Part shown: in pieces, positions 1-10,816 of the stretch
Numbering within the stretch: position 1 is the stretch's first letter
Layout: each line of letters starts with the position of its first letter
Assembly (NCBI GenBank): GCA_003427395.1
Contig: BFEA01000129.1
Location: 1,179,386-1,203,197, forward strand
Origin: Chara braunii
Taxonomy: Eukaryota; Streptophyta; Charophyceae; Charales; Characeae
DNA length: 23,812 nucleotides
Direction of reading: 5' to 3'
The notes under the pieces: model-generated
Seen by the model: only the letters and a program-made list of their open reading frames with translations
What the model was told of the DNA's origin: nothing
Databases searched by the model: none
Made by a program: the position numbers and the translations under genes

Positions 1-2496
1 GCCTCGACCTGGAAAACTCTGGGAATTCTTGTAGGAATATGGATGGACGAAGGACTTTCTTTCTTTCCCGCGCCTACTTTGTGCACAGATATGGTTTTTG
101 AATTAGCATAGGGTTGGGGAAAACTGCAACTATTTCGGTGCCCATTCTCCTTTTGCTGATCGGCGCCATGCAAACAAGCTCCCTCCTCCTTCTTCCCTGT
201 GCCCCGCTCAACGACTTCCTTCGCTCGCACATGCTTTCTCGCTCCCTCCGCTTGTAACTGCTTTTCCCTCTCCCTGTCAGCGCGCGCCCATTTTCTCTTT
301 CTTGATCATCAGAATCTTGGACCGGTTTCGCACTATCCTTCGCACTCCTCTTCTTCCCGCTCTAAGACCCGCGCTCAAAAGACCCAGTGGATCCTCTCCC
401 CCCCCATCTAGCCAACGAGAAGCGCCGTATAAGTTCTTACTGCACGACGATTCTGATTGGTTGAGATCGAGTTCAGAGGGATCAACATGGCTTTCGACGG
501 GCGATTACTCTCAAGCCCTCCCTTACCCTCCTCTACCCTACTCTTCGTTTTTCCCCTCATCCCTCTTCCTTCTCGCAACTATAAATTTCGCCGGCACACC
601 CGCAAATGTCTCTCTCTCAACTCGTCAGCAAGCTTATGGGAAGCAGTGGCAAGATGATGTGTGTATAGTGCGAGTCAGAAAGTCCTGACGAGCTGACTGT
701 AGACTGGCTGGTTGTGCGCTAGATCACCACAACGGACTGTGGGATCCGGGCAAGCCACGTCGAAGCTAGAGTGGCGGGGTTACGATCGCGGTACTAGATG
801 GTGACACGCGACGGCCGGGATCGTCGGTGCACAAATGAAGACGAGTGATTCAAGTTGAGTGGATGAGTGGTCCGGGGCCACGTTGGAATTTGACGGCGAG
901 TACGCCCCCTTGTTGCGAATCCATTCTTTGGTGTGAGCTCACGGCTGTAAAGCCAGACCTTCTCTTGCATTCCCAAATCTCAGTGTGACCTCTCCCTCCT
1001 GGCTTGATATTCTCGCCAGTCTCTCTCTCTCCCTTCTTCTCTTCTCTCGCTGATATGAGTAATCATGTATGGAGAGTCAATCTTTGGTTTGTGATGGAAT
1101 AAGCACTGTGAATGTATACTCGGAAGAACTTCTTCCGCAACTCTTCCATTAGTTTCCTGGGTAATCCCCGGACCTGCTGAGACTTGATCACCTTGTCTTG
1201 TGAACGGTGGATGCGCGTGTAACAATCATCAAAAGGGATTGTTATTACTCGCTTTTGGCACAATAAGCCAGGGACATTGCATGGCTGCCGCCTTTCGCAC
1301 CTTCCACAGTGAATGTATGCATATGGGCACGAAACTCGTCTTGATAAGGACACTATCCGACGAATCGATGACAGAGGCAAAGTTGTTGGGATTTTGTTCG
1401 AGGATGCAAGAGTGTTTGGATCTGTTGATGCTGTGATTCGGGACATACTGCACATGCCATCTGCCTTATACTGCACAATATATGCAACATACCCTCGTAG
1501 AATAATGAGGGACCTAAAAGCCACGTGCGATCGGTACACGTGAACAGTGACCGCACCTCACCATACACGAGTCTTCGTCTCTCCCTCTCTCTCTCTGAAA
1601 TTTCCATTCCTTCTTCGTTTTTTTTTTTTGGAATTTTGACGTTGTCCTTCTAGTTGATCGATAAGTTGTGTATTTCTCGGCCCTGGATCTACGATGAATG
1701 ATTGAGGATGTTTTTGGCGCCTGATTGATTGCCATGTGGACTGACGGGCTCAACCCGACTAGGCGTCGGCCTCCCGTATCCACACCTCGCCCCTTCCCGT
1801 ATAACGAGGAAAGGACGCGTGTTTGTGAGTGGGACGTATGAGAAGCCGTCGCCAAGATCGGCGGGCGATATTACTTTCCTCCTGAAAATCGGTAATCTGG
1901 GTTTGTCGGCGCTGGGTTTGTCATTATCGATACACATTTTCCGCCATACTCGTTACTATTACCATTCAACGAGTTGATCGTCATCCCGTGGTCGGCAGTG
2001 GCGCCCCATTGGCCTCACACTCTGTGTAGTGATTGCCAACGCTTCGATCACTACCAATCAAAGGGCTTCCAGTACCGAGTACGGAATGAGGACGAGCATA
2101 AGGAAAAGGCCACGCGATTAAGGCCGTCCACGTCAGATTCGGAATTGTGCAGCGTGCGACATCGGGAGCTAGTCCGAAAGCGAGATACTAAGTACATGCC
2201 CGCTCCCGTTCTCTCCAAACGAAGAGCCGTGGCTTGATGGGAGGTCCGACAGTATTTTCTGGATTGAATTCAAACTTTCCCGTGTCACGAATCCCGCGCG
2301 CGGGCTTCTTCGAAACCCTCGTTGCAACCAACCAGTTCTCTTACTTCATCAGACCAACACAGGGGGATTTCAGTTCTATCTGTATCCCCACACTCAATTT
2401 CCAAAAAATCCTTGGCACACCCCATCTTGCTGTTTTTCGGGGTCTTCTTTTTGCACCCTTAACACTATGAACGAAAGACAGCGCAGGGCGTGAGGT
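1..2496 (+). repeat. 5' (left) LTR, truncated by window start
   Basis: This stretch aligns colinearly with 11135-13569. It lacks about 136 bp at its start because the window begins inside it. The last shared bases with the right copy are TGAGGT at 2491-2496, directly followed by the primer-binding site. It contains a TATA box at 580-586, an oligo-T run near 1620, and CT-rich stretches near 1021 and 1571. It has an 80-bp segment (1216-1295) that the right copy lacks. Short open frames occur on both strands, but none is conserved as protein between the two LTRs, so I treat the LTR as non-coding. Confidence 0.95.
580..586 (+). promoter_or_regulatory. TATA box of the left LTR
   Basis: TATAAAT lies in a pyrimidine-rich setting (CTCGCAAC before, TTCGCCGG after) and is conserved at 11723-11729 in the other LTR. 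It is the likely core promoter for retrotransposon RNA. Transcription would start about 25-35 bases downstream, leaving some 1.9 kb of R-U5 before the primer-binding site. The start site itself is inferred. Confidence 0.6.
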
Positions 2497-2509
2497 TGGT
2501 ATTGGAGCC
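2497..2509 (+). other. Primer-binding site (initiator-Met tRNA type)
   Basis: TGGTATTGGAGCC begins at the base after the last LTR base. It matches the usual plant initiator-Met complement TGGTATCAGAGCC at 11 of 13 positions, the two changes being CA to TG. In this family the site primes minus-strand DNA synthesis. Its position abutting the LTR end supports both the LTR boundary and the orientation of the element. Confidence 0.75.
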
Positions 2510-2632
2510 GACACGTGTCGGTTCTAACGATAGTGAGACGAGTTGGCGAGAGGAAGATTAGCTAAATAACCGAATCGCCTCAGTCCTCCCGTCACTCGGG
2601 AGAGGTCCGCCGAGGCTCGAATAGAGATACCC

Positions 2633-3958
2633 ATGGTCGATGCTAATGGAACGCCTCCCCGGGTGATGGCAAGCATCCCCGCTACCTTTCCCTTCTATCC
2701 TAACTACACTCATCCGGAGGCATGGCTTGAAGTCGTGCAAGCATAAGGCTATTGCGCCGAGGATCTTCCACGCGTCATCACCCTGTTGCTCCGAAATACA
2801 GCGCACGATTGGTTCAGAAGACACTGATGGGTGGATTGGGATACTTTTAAGAGAGTGTTCCTAGTGCGATTTGACGCGGTCAGTGAAGACGCTGCATGGT
2901 CCGTACTAAAAACCCGTCCGCAGGAACCAAGGGAACTGTTACCCGACTTTGTGGATTGTTTTCAGACCGCCCTGGACAAGTCGGGACGGGAGGAAAACGC
3001 TGTTCGAGATCTGTTCATCGATCATCTCCGCAATCGCGTGTTGAAGGCGAAGCTGCAGAAAAAGGTCTCTCCCAAGACAAACCAACTGTTCGTCATCATA
3101 GCTAAATCCCTCGAGCTAGATCTGTTGGACACGCATAAGTATATTAGTCAGAGAGAAGAAAACATTTCGGAGACAATCCAGGACGTGGCTGCTAAAAGAC
3201 GGTCATGGCTCAGAGCGGTGGGACGATTTTACCCTCGTTTCTATCATGACTACCAAGATGGCCCTGCTTCCGATCCCTCCCCGTATCACTCCCTACCTCT
3301 CACGAACCCTCCTCTTCCTTCCAAAGTGGCGCCTGTAAACACGGTCATGGCCCAAGATGCCGCCTCTGGCCCAAATTATTCATACCGCCATGACAAAACA
3401 GTCCAAATGGATGAATAACCTGCTCCAGATGCAGGCTTTTCAGATGGATCGACTGGAACAGATTATGACGAAACTAGTGAAGGCTAATTCCAGCCCTTGC
3501 CGCCCCGTTCCCACCCGGTACCGCTGCTTACTGCCCCTCCCGCAGGGGGACCAACTCCTCCTGCCACTCCCCTTCCTATGGCTAATCCAGCAGGAATGAT
3601 CGAATGCTACAACTGTAAATAGCCGGGACATTTCGCGCGAGAATGCCCTCAACCGAAACGTAATCATCCACCCCCTGCACCCGCGACCGTGACCTTGAAT
3701 CAAGGTTGGGTGGCCGCAGTATTAGAACACGCAAGGGAAGCTTCCCGCTTTGTCGTCGATCAACCACTCTCAACCGATCCAGTCGCACGTACATCGGGAT
3801 CATCTTTCGAGGCTGCAGATATCGTCGATCCAGCCGAGTACCTGCAATTGGCCGGACTGAACGAAGCGGTCCGACCTACCAAAAATGAGCTCGATTGGGT
3901 CGAACGCACATCGGAACCAGGACCGCAGTTTCAAACAGGAGAGCTCGATGTACTATAG
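2633..3958 (+). pseudogene. gag: gag (capsid/nucleocapsid) pseudogene
   Basis: The frame opens at ATG 2633 and shows the retrotransposon gag signature: a PEAWLE-type start, an AHDWFRR-like segment, then WDTFKRVFLVRFD from 2834 and a helical stretch to about 3180. A proline-rich linker leads to a CCHC zinc knuckle with Cys at 3605 and 3614, His at 3629 and Cys at 3644. These are the capsid and nucleic-acid-binding parts of a virus-like particle protein. Stops interrupt the frame at 2744 (TAA), 2825 (TGA), 3620 (TAG, inside the knuckle) and 3956 (TAG). Between about 3345 and 3490 the coding sense moves to another frame and back, implying two compensating indels and leaving the apparent stop at 3416. 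The frame is shared with the protease region downstream, so gag and pol were probably one polyprotein. Confidence 0.85.
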
Positions 3959-3970
3959 GCACTCAAACAG

Positions 3971-5475
3971 TTGGGCACTCGAGTGTCGGTCCCCCCCGTA
4001 GGACTCTTGCTGACCATATCCGAAGCGGCAAATGACAAACTCCTGCAGCAATGCCAGAAGAATCAAAAGCGCGTTACCTACCAACGCGTTCAGCATATNN
4101 TNAAGAAAATGAAAGAAGATGAGAGCGAGGCAAGTCCACCCCCTACNATCGAGTCNAACACACCTGAAATGNCAAGAATCGCCNTCATTTCTTACGTCGA
4201 GAGAGATCATTTTGTGCGTGTCCGATNAGTCCTATGGAAAAGTGCTGAATGTGATTTCGAAGTCTGGGGTAAACCATTTGATGCGCTTATTGACACTGGA
4301 TCATCAGCCGTAGCTATCTCCCTNANCACAGTTAGAAAGACTAGACGACTGAACTCTATCCTTCCTCTACCAGGGAAGGACAACTATGTTTTGGCCGATG
4401 AANAANCCATGAATATCGTAGGGATCATTGAGAACGTCGCGATCAAGGTGGGCCGNGTACATGTGCTNGTTAACGCATTGGTTATCGACGTACACTCTTA
4501 TTCGATACTGTTAGGACTGCCCTGGGCGATGGCGGTAGGCGCACGGATCCACTTCCATTCTAAACAACTAGTCCTCACCCATACGGGAGGGAAACCTCAA
4601 ACACTTCCACTACGAGTCTCTACTCGATCGCCGAAGAAACATCCCAGTATTGGCCGGATAGGAATGATCCAGAACCCGGATGAGTCTCTCCCAAATAATG
4701 AAGAAGAACAACACCTTGCGTGGGAAGACGAGTTCGATGAGCACGATTACAAGGAGGAACTGAGTAGTACTATGCCTAGTAAAGAGGCGTGGGAGCAATT
4801 AGTCCAAATGTTCGATTGTGAAACTAAAGAAAAATTTCGAATGATCCCCGCAGTCGCTCGAACATTTGATCTGAGCTCGAAAAATAGCGATCGGAGCCAT
4901 ATTCTGTCCAAAGAAAATCGGGTCTCCCCCACGTCATTCTTGGGAGAACCGATCTTGCAAATTTCGAACATAATCGATCTCTTGGAATCCCCTCGCACGT
5001 TGTACGAAGGCACGCTTTCACTCTGGGCCACGTATCAGCAGATGAATCAGTATCTGTATCTTTCTGTCTCTCCACCTAGATCACTACTCACGCAAGGAGC
5101 CATGATCGCTTTGATCAAGCGCGAAGCAAAAGCTCCGATAGAGGATGTTTCGAATCTCATGCAGGAAATTATTGGGTTAACAGGAGTGGAAATAGCAAAA
5201 AACGTCGACAACTCTGAAACCGACGCTGAGATCAAGGAGACTGAGATGATCAGCCCGGCTGAATCCCAAATGATCGTCACCGTCTTCTCGGTCCGAACTA
5301 GTAGTTCCATGTTTTCTAGTATGCACAACAGGCGATCGCGAAAGATGGATTGGATTGAAACGCCCCTAAACATCGCGGATAATGTTGTAGTCACAATACC
5401 CGGTCATGTCCCCCGAGATATCCAAAGATCCCTGATTGATGTTTTGCATGGATATGCCGAAGTATTGAGCGTGCA
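3971..5475 (+). pseudogene. pol: pol: aspartic protease and linker to reverse transcriptase
   Basis: This 1.5 kb open stretch is in the same frame as gag. The retropepsin-like active site ALIDTGSSA falls near residue 108 (Asp codon 4292-4294). The second half of the fold ends with ILLGLPWAMAVGARI near 4507-4550, the usual ILG-PW element. The protease would cut the polyprotein and act as a dimer. About 300 codons of charged linker follow (4600-5400), ending in a stretch of the PRDIQRSLIDVLHGYAEVL type that normally leads into reverse transcriptase. Isolated N bases between 4099 and 4467 blur several codons but not the catalytic triad. No stop interrupts this part until the frame break at about 5476. 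Confidence 0.85.
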
Positions 5476-6357
5476 GATAACGATATTGGATTATCTAATG
5501 TGATTGAGCATGCGATCCTTACATCATCCGCCGATTAGTTGCGCTTCTTATCGGTATTCGTCGACGCAAAGAGCGGTTGCATTTAAAAGGATTAAGGAAT
5601 TCGAAGCTAATGGTTGGATCGAGCCCGCTATCGGGCCATGGTCGTTTCGGGTAGTGATTGTACCGAAAAAAGTAGGAGGAATTCGCATATGCATTGATTA
5701 CCGAAAATTGAATGATATCACGATCAAGGATGTGTATCCCCTTCCCTGGATTGATGAGCTGTTGGATGCTATCGGTAGTGCTCGATTTTTCAGTAAAATT
5801 GATGTTCGTCATGGATTCCACCATCTCCTTGTCAGAAAAGAAGACTGCCCGAAAACGACGTTCGTTCTTTTCGAAGGAACCTGGCAGTGGGTCTGATGCC
5901 CGATGGGGATTTGCGATGCCTTAACCACGTTTCAACGCGCGATGAATATGGCCTTCCAAAACTTCGTGCGAAAAACGCGGTTGGCGCAGAGCATAATCAA
6001 TTATTGTGTGATTGTGTATATGGATGATATCCTTGTGTTTTCCAATTTCTATGAGGGACACGTGCAGCACTTCGAATGGACATTGCACGCAATGAAGGAC
6101 GCTGGATTCAAAGTAGCGGTTGAGAAATGTCAGTTTTTCCTCACTGAGATCTCCTTCCTCCGCCATGTGGTTACGGACCAAGGATTGCAGTCGGAGCCCC
6201 AGAAAGTGACAGTCGTGAAGGACGCGCCAGTGTCGACGTCCATAACACAAGTCCGTGCCTTTTCGGGTTTCGCATCGTACTATCGAAGGTTCATCAAGGG
6301 GTTTGCAGCGATCGCGAGACCACTCACGAATCTACTGAAAAATGATCAGCCGTTGAT
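5476..6357 (+). pseudogene. pol: pol: reverse transcriptase domain
   Basis: The motifs appear in order: a NGWIEPAIGPW segment, VPKK, RICIDYRKLND, YPLP, FFSKIDVRHGFHH (first catalytic Asp), MGICDALTTFQRAMN, the catalytic box YMDD at 6017-6028, then the thumb (FSGFASYYRRFIKGFA near 6258-6306). This is a Ty3/gypsy reverse transcriptase, which copies element RNA into DNA. The beginning is scrambled. The segment reading DIGLSNVIEHAI lies one frame away (from 5476) and the main frame is regained near 5525, giving two compensating indels and an apparent stop at 5501. A TGA at 5894-5896 sits just before the MGICDA motif. The catalytic Asp pair survives, but the protein cannot be made as one chain. 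Confidence 0.92.
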
Positions 6358-6917
6358 TTGGACCCAGAATGCGATCGGGCTTTTGGAGAACTCAAGGCGG
6401 CCTTGATATCGGCTTCAGTCCTTATAAGACCGGACCCGGAAAAACCCTTTGTTCTCATCACCGATTGGCAGCCGGAGGCGGTTTCAGCGATCTTGGTCCA
6501 GGTGGGACCAGACGGCCTNGAACANNTGGTGGAATACGCTTCCAAGACTGTACCGTCATTTAACGCAACTACACTGCCCCNACGGGGGAATGCTANNCGA
6601 CCTTGTGGGGGATCAGTCACTTCCGAGNAGACTTATATGGCCGAAGGTTCACGCTGGTAACCGATCACGAACCACTACTGGCAATGAAGAAGTCCAAGGA
6701 TTACTCNGGCATGATCGGGGGATGGGCCACCANACTGNAGAGCATAGACTTTGACATCCGTCATCGAAANCACNAGAAACACGNCAACGCAGATGGGCTG
6801 GCACGACTCCACCGTCCCGACAAGGTACCCAGGAGTGAGGAAGTGACCCCCTGGCGCGACCCGGAGCCAAAGAACGAGCCTCGGTACGGACAAGTGAAAA
6901 TCCTGTCGAAGGGTTAA
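6358..6917 (+). pseudogene. pol: pol: RNase H domain, frameshifted
   Basis: Just after the thumb the coding sense moves to another frame near 6358-6370 and reads RAFGELKAAL, then KPFVLITDWQPEAVSAILVQ, which holds the first acidic residue of the RNase H fold. A further shift between about 6560 and 6605 leads to DLYGRRFTLVTDHEPLLAMK and, near 6735-6810, DFDIRHR followed by NADGLARL, the usual end of the Ty3 RNase H. The domain would remove RNA from RNA-DNA hybrids. Several N bases (6519-6784) lie inside it. The stop at 6915 closes the last frame. Confidence 0.85.
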
Positions 6918-7201
6918 GTGGACACGTGTACCGAACTCTATCTCTCTCTCCCTTTCCTGTTTTTTTTGGAACGATGGAAACTCCCCCTGACTCGATCTCT
7001 CCGACCTCTTCTGCTCCCCTCGCCCATTCAGACAAATTCTGTTAGTTTTGAACGTGTATTTCCCGAGTTTACGGGGTAGACTGTTACGCCTTCGAGTTCG
7101 GATTTACTGATTGGGTGGAATGCGCCACGTGTGTTAATCGTGCACATGGCGCGTGCATTCGATACAGAACAAGTAGTAAGGAATGAAGATGCTCCCTGTG
7201 T
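6918..7201 (+). pseudogene. pol: PHD-finger-like Cys/His module between RNase H and integrase
   Basis: The first part (to about 7045) reads as a Ser/Pro-rich linker in another frame. From 7079 the gag-pol frame gives Cys 7082, Phe 7091, Cys 7121, Cys 7130, His 7145, Cys 7154, Cys 7190 and Cys 7199. With the Phe taken as a lost second Cys, the spacing is C-x2-[C]-x9-C-x2-C-x4-H-x2-C-x11-C-x2-C, close to the C4HC3 PHD pattern. WVEC directly before the third ligand also fits. PHD fingers read histone tails, so this would be a chromatin-targeting module analogous in role to a chromodomain; that is inference. A TGA at 7184 interrupts it. Alternatives are another zinc ribbon or a chance cysteine cluster in a decayed linker. 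Confidence 0.5.
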
Positions 7202-8665
7202 AGGACGGACAAACTCCATACGGAGGTTCGATTCGAGGCTGCCCAAACGGACGGCCATGAGTACGATGAGAAATATCGACGAGCGGAGGTATGGACGGAT
7301 AAAATCCTATTAGCTAAATTAGTTGGCCTACCGTTGGACCATCTCACTAAGCACGACAAACGTCGGGCTACCGAAAGGTCTCGAGATTATCGATGGATCA
7401 ACGGACATCTCGAGAAGCGTAAGACGGATGGATCAGGACTATGGTTGACGGTTCTCCACCCTTTTCCGAGATATGACTGGACTAGGTCCACGCACGAAAA
7501 ACAGGCCGCTCATTTCGCAATACGTGTCACTGAGGCAACTATCGACCAAAATCGATGGTTCTGGTCTAATATCTGGGACGATGTGAAGCATGTGGTCGCT
7601 AACTTCCTAGTATGTGCGGCCGACCGCGCGCCCCTTCGTGGGCCAAATACAGTAGTCCCGACATAATGGCCGTTTCAGTGGGTCAGTATGGATACAACTG
7701 ATATTGACGTGCCACCTGGCCCCAACCTCTGCGAATACTCCATCCTCTTGGTATTGATCGATCATTTCTCGAAATATATCGAAGTCTATCCGTGTAAAAC
7801 CCGTAAGGTCTCAGAGATAGCCACATACATCGATCGATTCCTCAACACCCATCTAGATACAGAGGAGATTCTAACCGATAATGGATCTGAATTCAAGGGT
7901 GAGGTAGAGGAATTACTAATACGCTGTGACGTTACTCTCCGACGCACTGCTCCCCATGTTTCCCAGTCGAATGGACTGGCACAGAATGCAAATCGCATGA
8001 TTAAGACCGCCCTCCATAAAAACTTAGCGGCTCGTGACACGCATCCGTGGCTCGAAATTGTCTATCAGATCGCCAGAATCCACTGAGCAACCCCTCATGA
8101 GTCCACAGGGTTCACCCCCTTCCAACTTCGAACCAATAGCCTCCCATGTGTCGATAATCGGGGTACCGCAGAAATTGTCGACAAAGGGGGTCGGGACACG
8201 TGTGCGGCCCTTAAGGCCAAAGCGAAGCGATATGCGGATCTGATGGAAAGGGTCGTCCCTAAGCTGGCCCGGAAAAGACAGAAAATGACCGAGCTGGCCC
8301 ACGGTAGACAGGTCTATAGCTACGAGGCCCGGAATGGGAATGCGGGCCCACAACACCAATATAAGCTAGGGGATCTAGTGCAGGTATGCAAATGTGCACG
8401 CGACCGTAAACTCGCTCCCAAATTCTCTGGCTGTTTTCGCGTCGTAGAGCTTGGTCCCAACGGAACCAACACGGTGCGCATCGCGCCCGAAGCCAGCGGC
8501 ACCCATAACTCCCTTCCCATTGTCCGTCACACCTCCTACCTTCGCCCCCTCCCTCCTTCTGAGAACCTCAACCTATCTCCTTCTTCTTATTCTTCCTCCA
8601 GCATGGACGAGGACCTCGCTTTCTTTCCGTCATCTGCCTTTACCTCCCCCTCAACTTCGCCATGA
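7202..8665 (+). pseudogene. pol: pol: integrase (H2C2, DDE core, C-terminal barrel)
   Basis: The domains follow the family order. The H2C2 zinc domain shows HEK, then HFAIRVT, WDDVKHVV and VCAAD, but its first Cys is Phe (TTC 7604-7606). The core has its first Asp in VSMDTTDI (GAT 7691) and its second in LTDNGSEFKG (GAT 7877). The third acidic position, in SNGLAQNANR, is Gln (CAG 7982-7984) instead of Glu. HESTGFTPFQL (about 8096) and the C-terminal YKLGDLVQV...KFSGCFRVVELG barrel follow, ending in YLRPLPPS and a Ser-rich tail. No chromodomain follows. Stops at 7664 (TAA) and 8084 (TGA) interrupt the frame. Integrase inserts the DNA copy into the genome; the loss of Glu alone should abolish this. 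Confidence 0.92.
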
Positions 8666-10816
8666 GTTCTATGATCGAACCGGCCCTTCCTCCTCATCTT
8701 CTTCAACCTCGAACTTTGTTGCAATTTCGCCAAGTCACGCATCCCCGTCTCAGTCCCGACCTTCTCCGGTATGCGCAGCTCTTCGACAACGGGGCTTGGT
8801 GCGCCGCAATTGAGATAACTGTATCAACCGATCGAGGCTCAGCAGTCATCTTGGCGGAGGCATCGGGATTCCGTCGTTTCTCACGACCTACTCAGAGCGA
8901 CGTAACGGTAATCGTGGCTTTCAACAGCGATCTGTGTACCATCAGCGCGCAGCGGCGCGTCGCGGTAGTGACCGAACTTTATAAGTGGGGACATGAGTTA
9001 ACGACCGATTGGCGGCAGCGACTGTCCCAGCCAGGGCGACAAGTAGTGGGGACTGACTGTAATGATACCTTCTCCTTCCGGACCAGCGCCACTGATCCCC
9101 CCTCTCACCCGCTTTCCCATCTCCATCCCTACCCCGAGTGTCGATGAATCGTTTCTCCACCTTCTCTCTCCCCTCCGACCTTCCGATGATCTGGCCATCT
9201 TGGGCGGACCCCCTCCTCACTCTGGAAATCCGTCCCTCCTCAAACCTTTCATTCAGTTCAGCTTACGTCCGCAAGTGGGCCGAGTTCGACGGTTAGTGTG
9301 TGTATGCTCACGGTGAGGTGCCACTGGTCACGGTATTATAGTAATCGGGAGTTGGAGCACACTCACGAAATCTCGCTGGTGCTGGCGCAGCTGTGGCCGA
9401 ACGAGTCGACCACCGACGGTACATTGGTAGGACTGTTGTGCGGAGAGATCGCTAAAGGAGGACGAGCAACGGTCGCCTACAAACTCCTCACGTTCTTATC
9501 TCAACTTGTCGACGATCTGCCGATGGGCATCATCTCCTACAATCCGAGCAATCCGAAGCAGGCTGAACCTGAGACCCTGGAAAGGAAGTTGACGCCAACC
9601 GTAATCTGGGCAAACTGTACGGAGGATTTCGGGCAGTATCTGAGCGATCATGATCCTACGGCTTGGTGCTACCTGGACTTGGACGAACTTGCACCGGACA
9701 ACTCTGACTTCGACGAGTTTTGGAAGGCACATCGAGAGCACGGGGAGTTGCCGTCGAACGACGACCCGGGTCGCATAGCCATTGCCGGACTATCGGAGGA
9801 AGAGGAACCGGAAGCGCGGTCGACGTCAAAGGAGGAAGGAGAAGCATCGGCACCAGAGCCCCGAGAAGCCCCACCAGCACGAGCACCACCCTTCGCTCGA
9901 GGAGGATCCGCCTAAAATCCCGTCGTTCCCTCAGACGCCGCTAGTCTGCACGATGGCGCAACAACCTCCCGCCGGCGTCGCTGCACTCGCTCACCATCTC
10001 CCTTCGTTTCCGCCCCCTCCACTCTTCGTCCCCGTCCTCCTCCCAGCCCGGACGTACCGTCCTCGTCCCGTCCTCGTCCCGTTTTCCGCCGCCCCCTTGA
10101 TAACCTTCGTTTCCGTCCCCTCCCCCACCTTGAGTTCCCCCTGGACTATCGCATCTTCGCCAACCGCCTCTTCTGCCATCACTTCGCCGCTCGACTCCTG
10201 TGCACGGTCTTCCCCCATCATTCCCCCTCCTTCCCTCTCAATATCCTCCTCTTTAGTGTCCTCTGGACACGGTTCAACCACATGGAGTTGTACTGCGTCA
10301 TTTCCGACACCTTTCCCGCCATAGAGGACTATGAGTCCCTAAGGGATAATGTCCTCCGCACTATAACCTCCTTATATCCCGATTATCTACTATCCATATC
10401 CCGACCCAATCATCAATTCCCCCACCCACACCGGATCGTACATTTCGTTGATCTCGGTGACGAGGCGGAGGATTACTTCCCTCAGCTTCCATCCAACTGG
10501 CCCCGACCCCTCCATCATCCTCTCCTTGTCGATTACCGGCGGGCGAACTTCCAATGACGAGGCAGAGGTGCAGAGAACACGGAGAACCAATGGACGATGA
10601 TGGCGTCACCTGGACGATCTCCGATGGTCGAAGGAATAAGGGAATTCCAGTAGCTCGAGCCAGCAGACTCGCGAAGATATTGCAATTGACGTTGACGCCA
10701 ACATGAAGTCTCGCTCCACTATCAGCGCCGATACGAACACTTTCTCTCCTGATACGCTTGGTTCCTCATCCATCCTCTCTTCTCCCTCCCTCCTCCTCCG
10801 CCATGGCATGCAATAA
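8662..10816 (+). pseudogene. Extra 3' reading frame of the retrotransposon (ORF3), function unknown
   Basis: An ATG at 8662 overlaps the pol stop (ATGA) and opens a new frame to 9147. After a gap with stops, the same frame is open from 9298 to 9915. Beyond a single TAA (9913) it stays open for another 214 codons to 10557. A related Ser-rich tail in a third frame probably continues to a stop at 10814-10816, including SITGGRTSNDEAEVQ and SADTNTFSPDTLGSS stretches. Going downstream: a globular first part, a second globular part near 9346-9765 rich in Leu and Asp, an acidic Glu/Ala/Pro stretch to 9910, an Arg- and Pro-rich stretch, then a hydrophobic to mixed part near 10160-10480. I recognise no domain and no clear signal peptide or membrane anchor. 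Its place is where envelope-like or additional RNase H frames occur in other plant Ty3 elements, but I see neither motif set. Confidence 0.55.

Noticed and set aside
794-2824. Reverse-strand open frames of 60-158 codons across the left LTR and the start of gag
   Set aside because: They are not kept as protein between the two LTRs, carry no motif, and lie opposite LTR or gag sequence.
9991-10281. Antisense open frame rich in Glu and Gly opposite the Pro/Arg-rich part of ORF3
   Set aside because: Antisense frames occur after pol in some plant elements, but this one mirrors a low-complexity Pro/Ser-rich sense strand and shows no domain.
8662-10557. Calling the post-pol frame an envelope gene
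   Set aside because: I see no signal peptide, no clear membrane anchor and no fusion-protein pattern; position alone is not enough.
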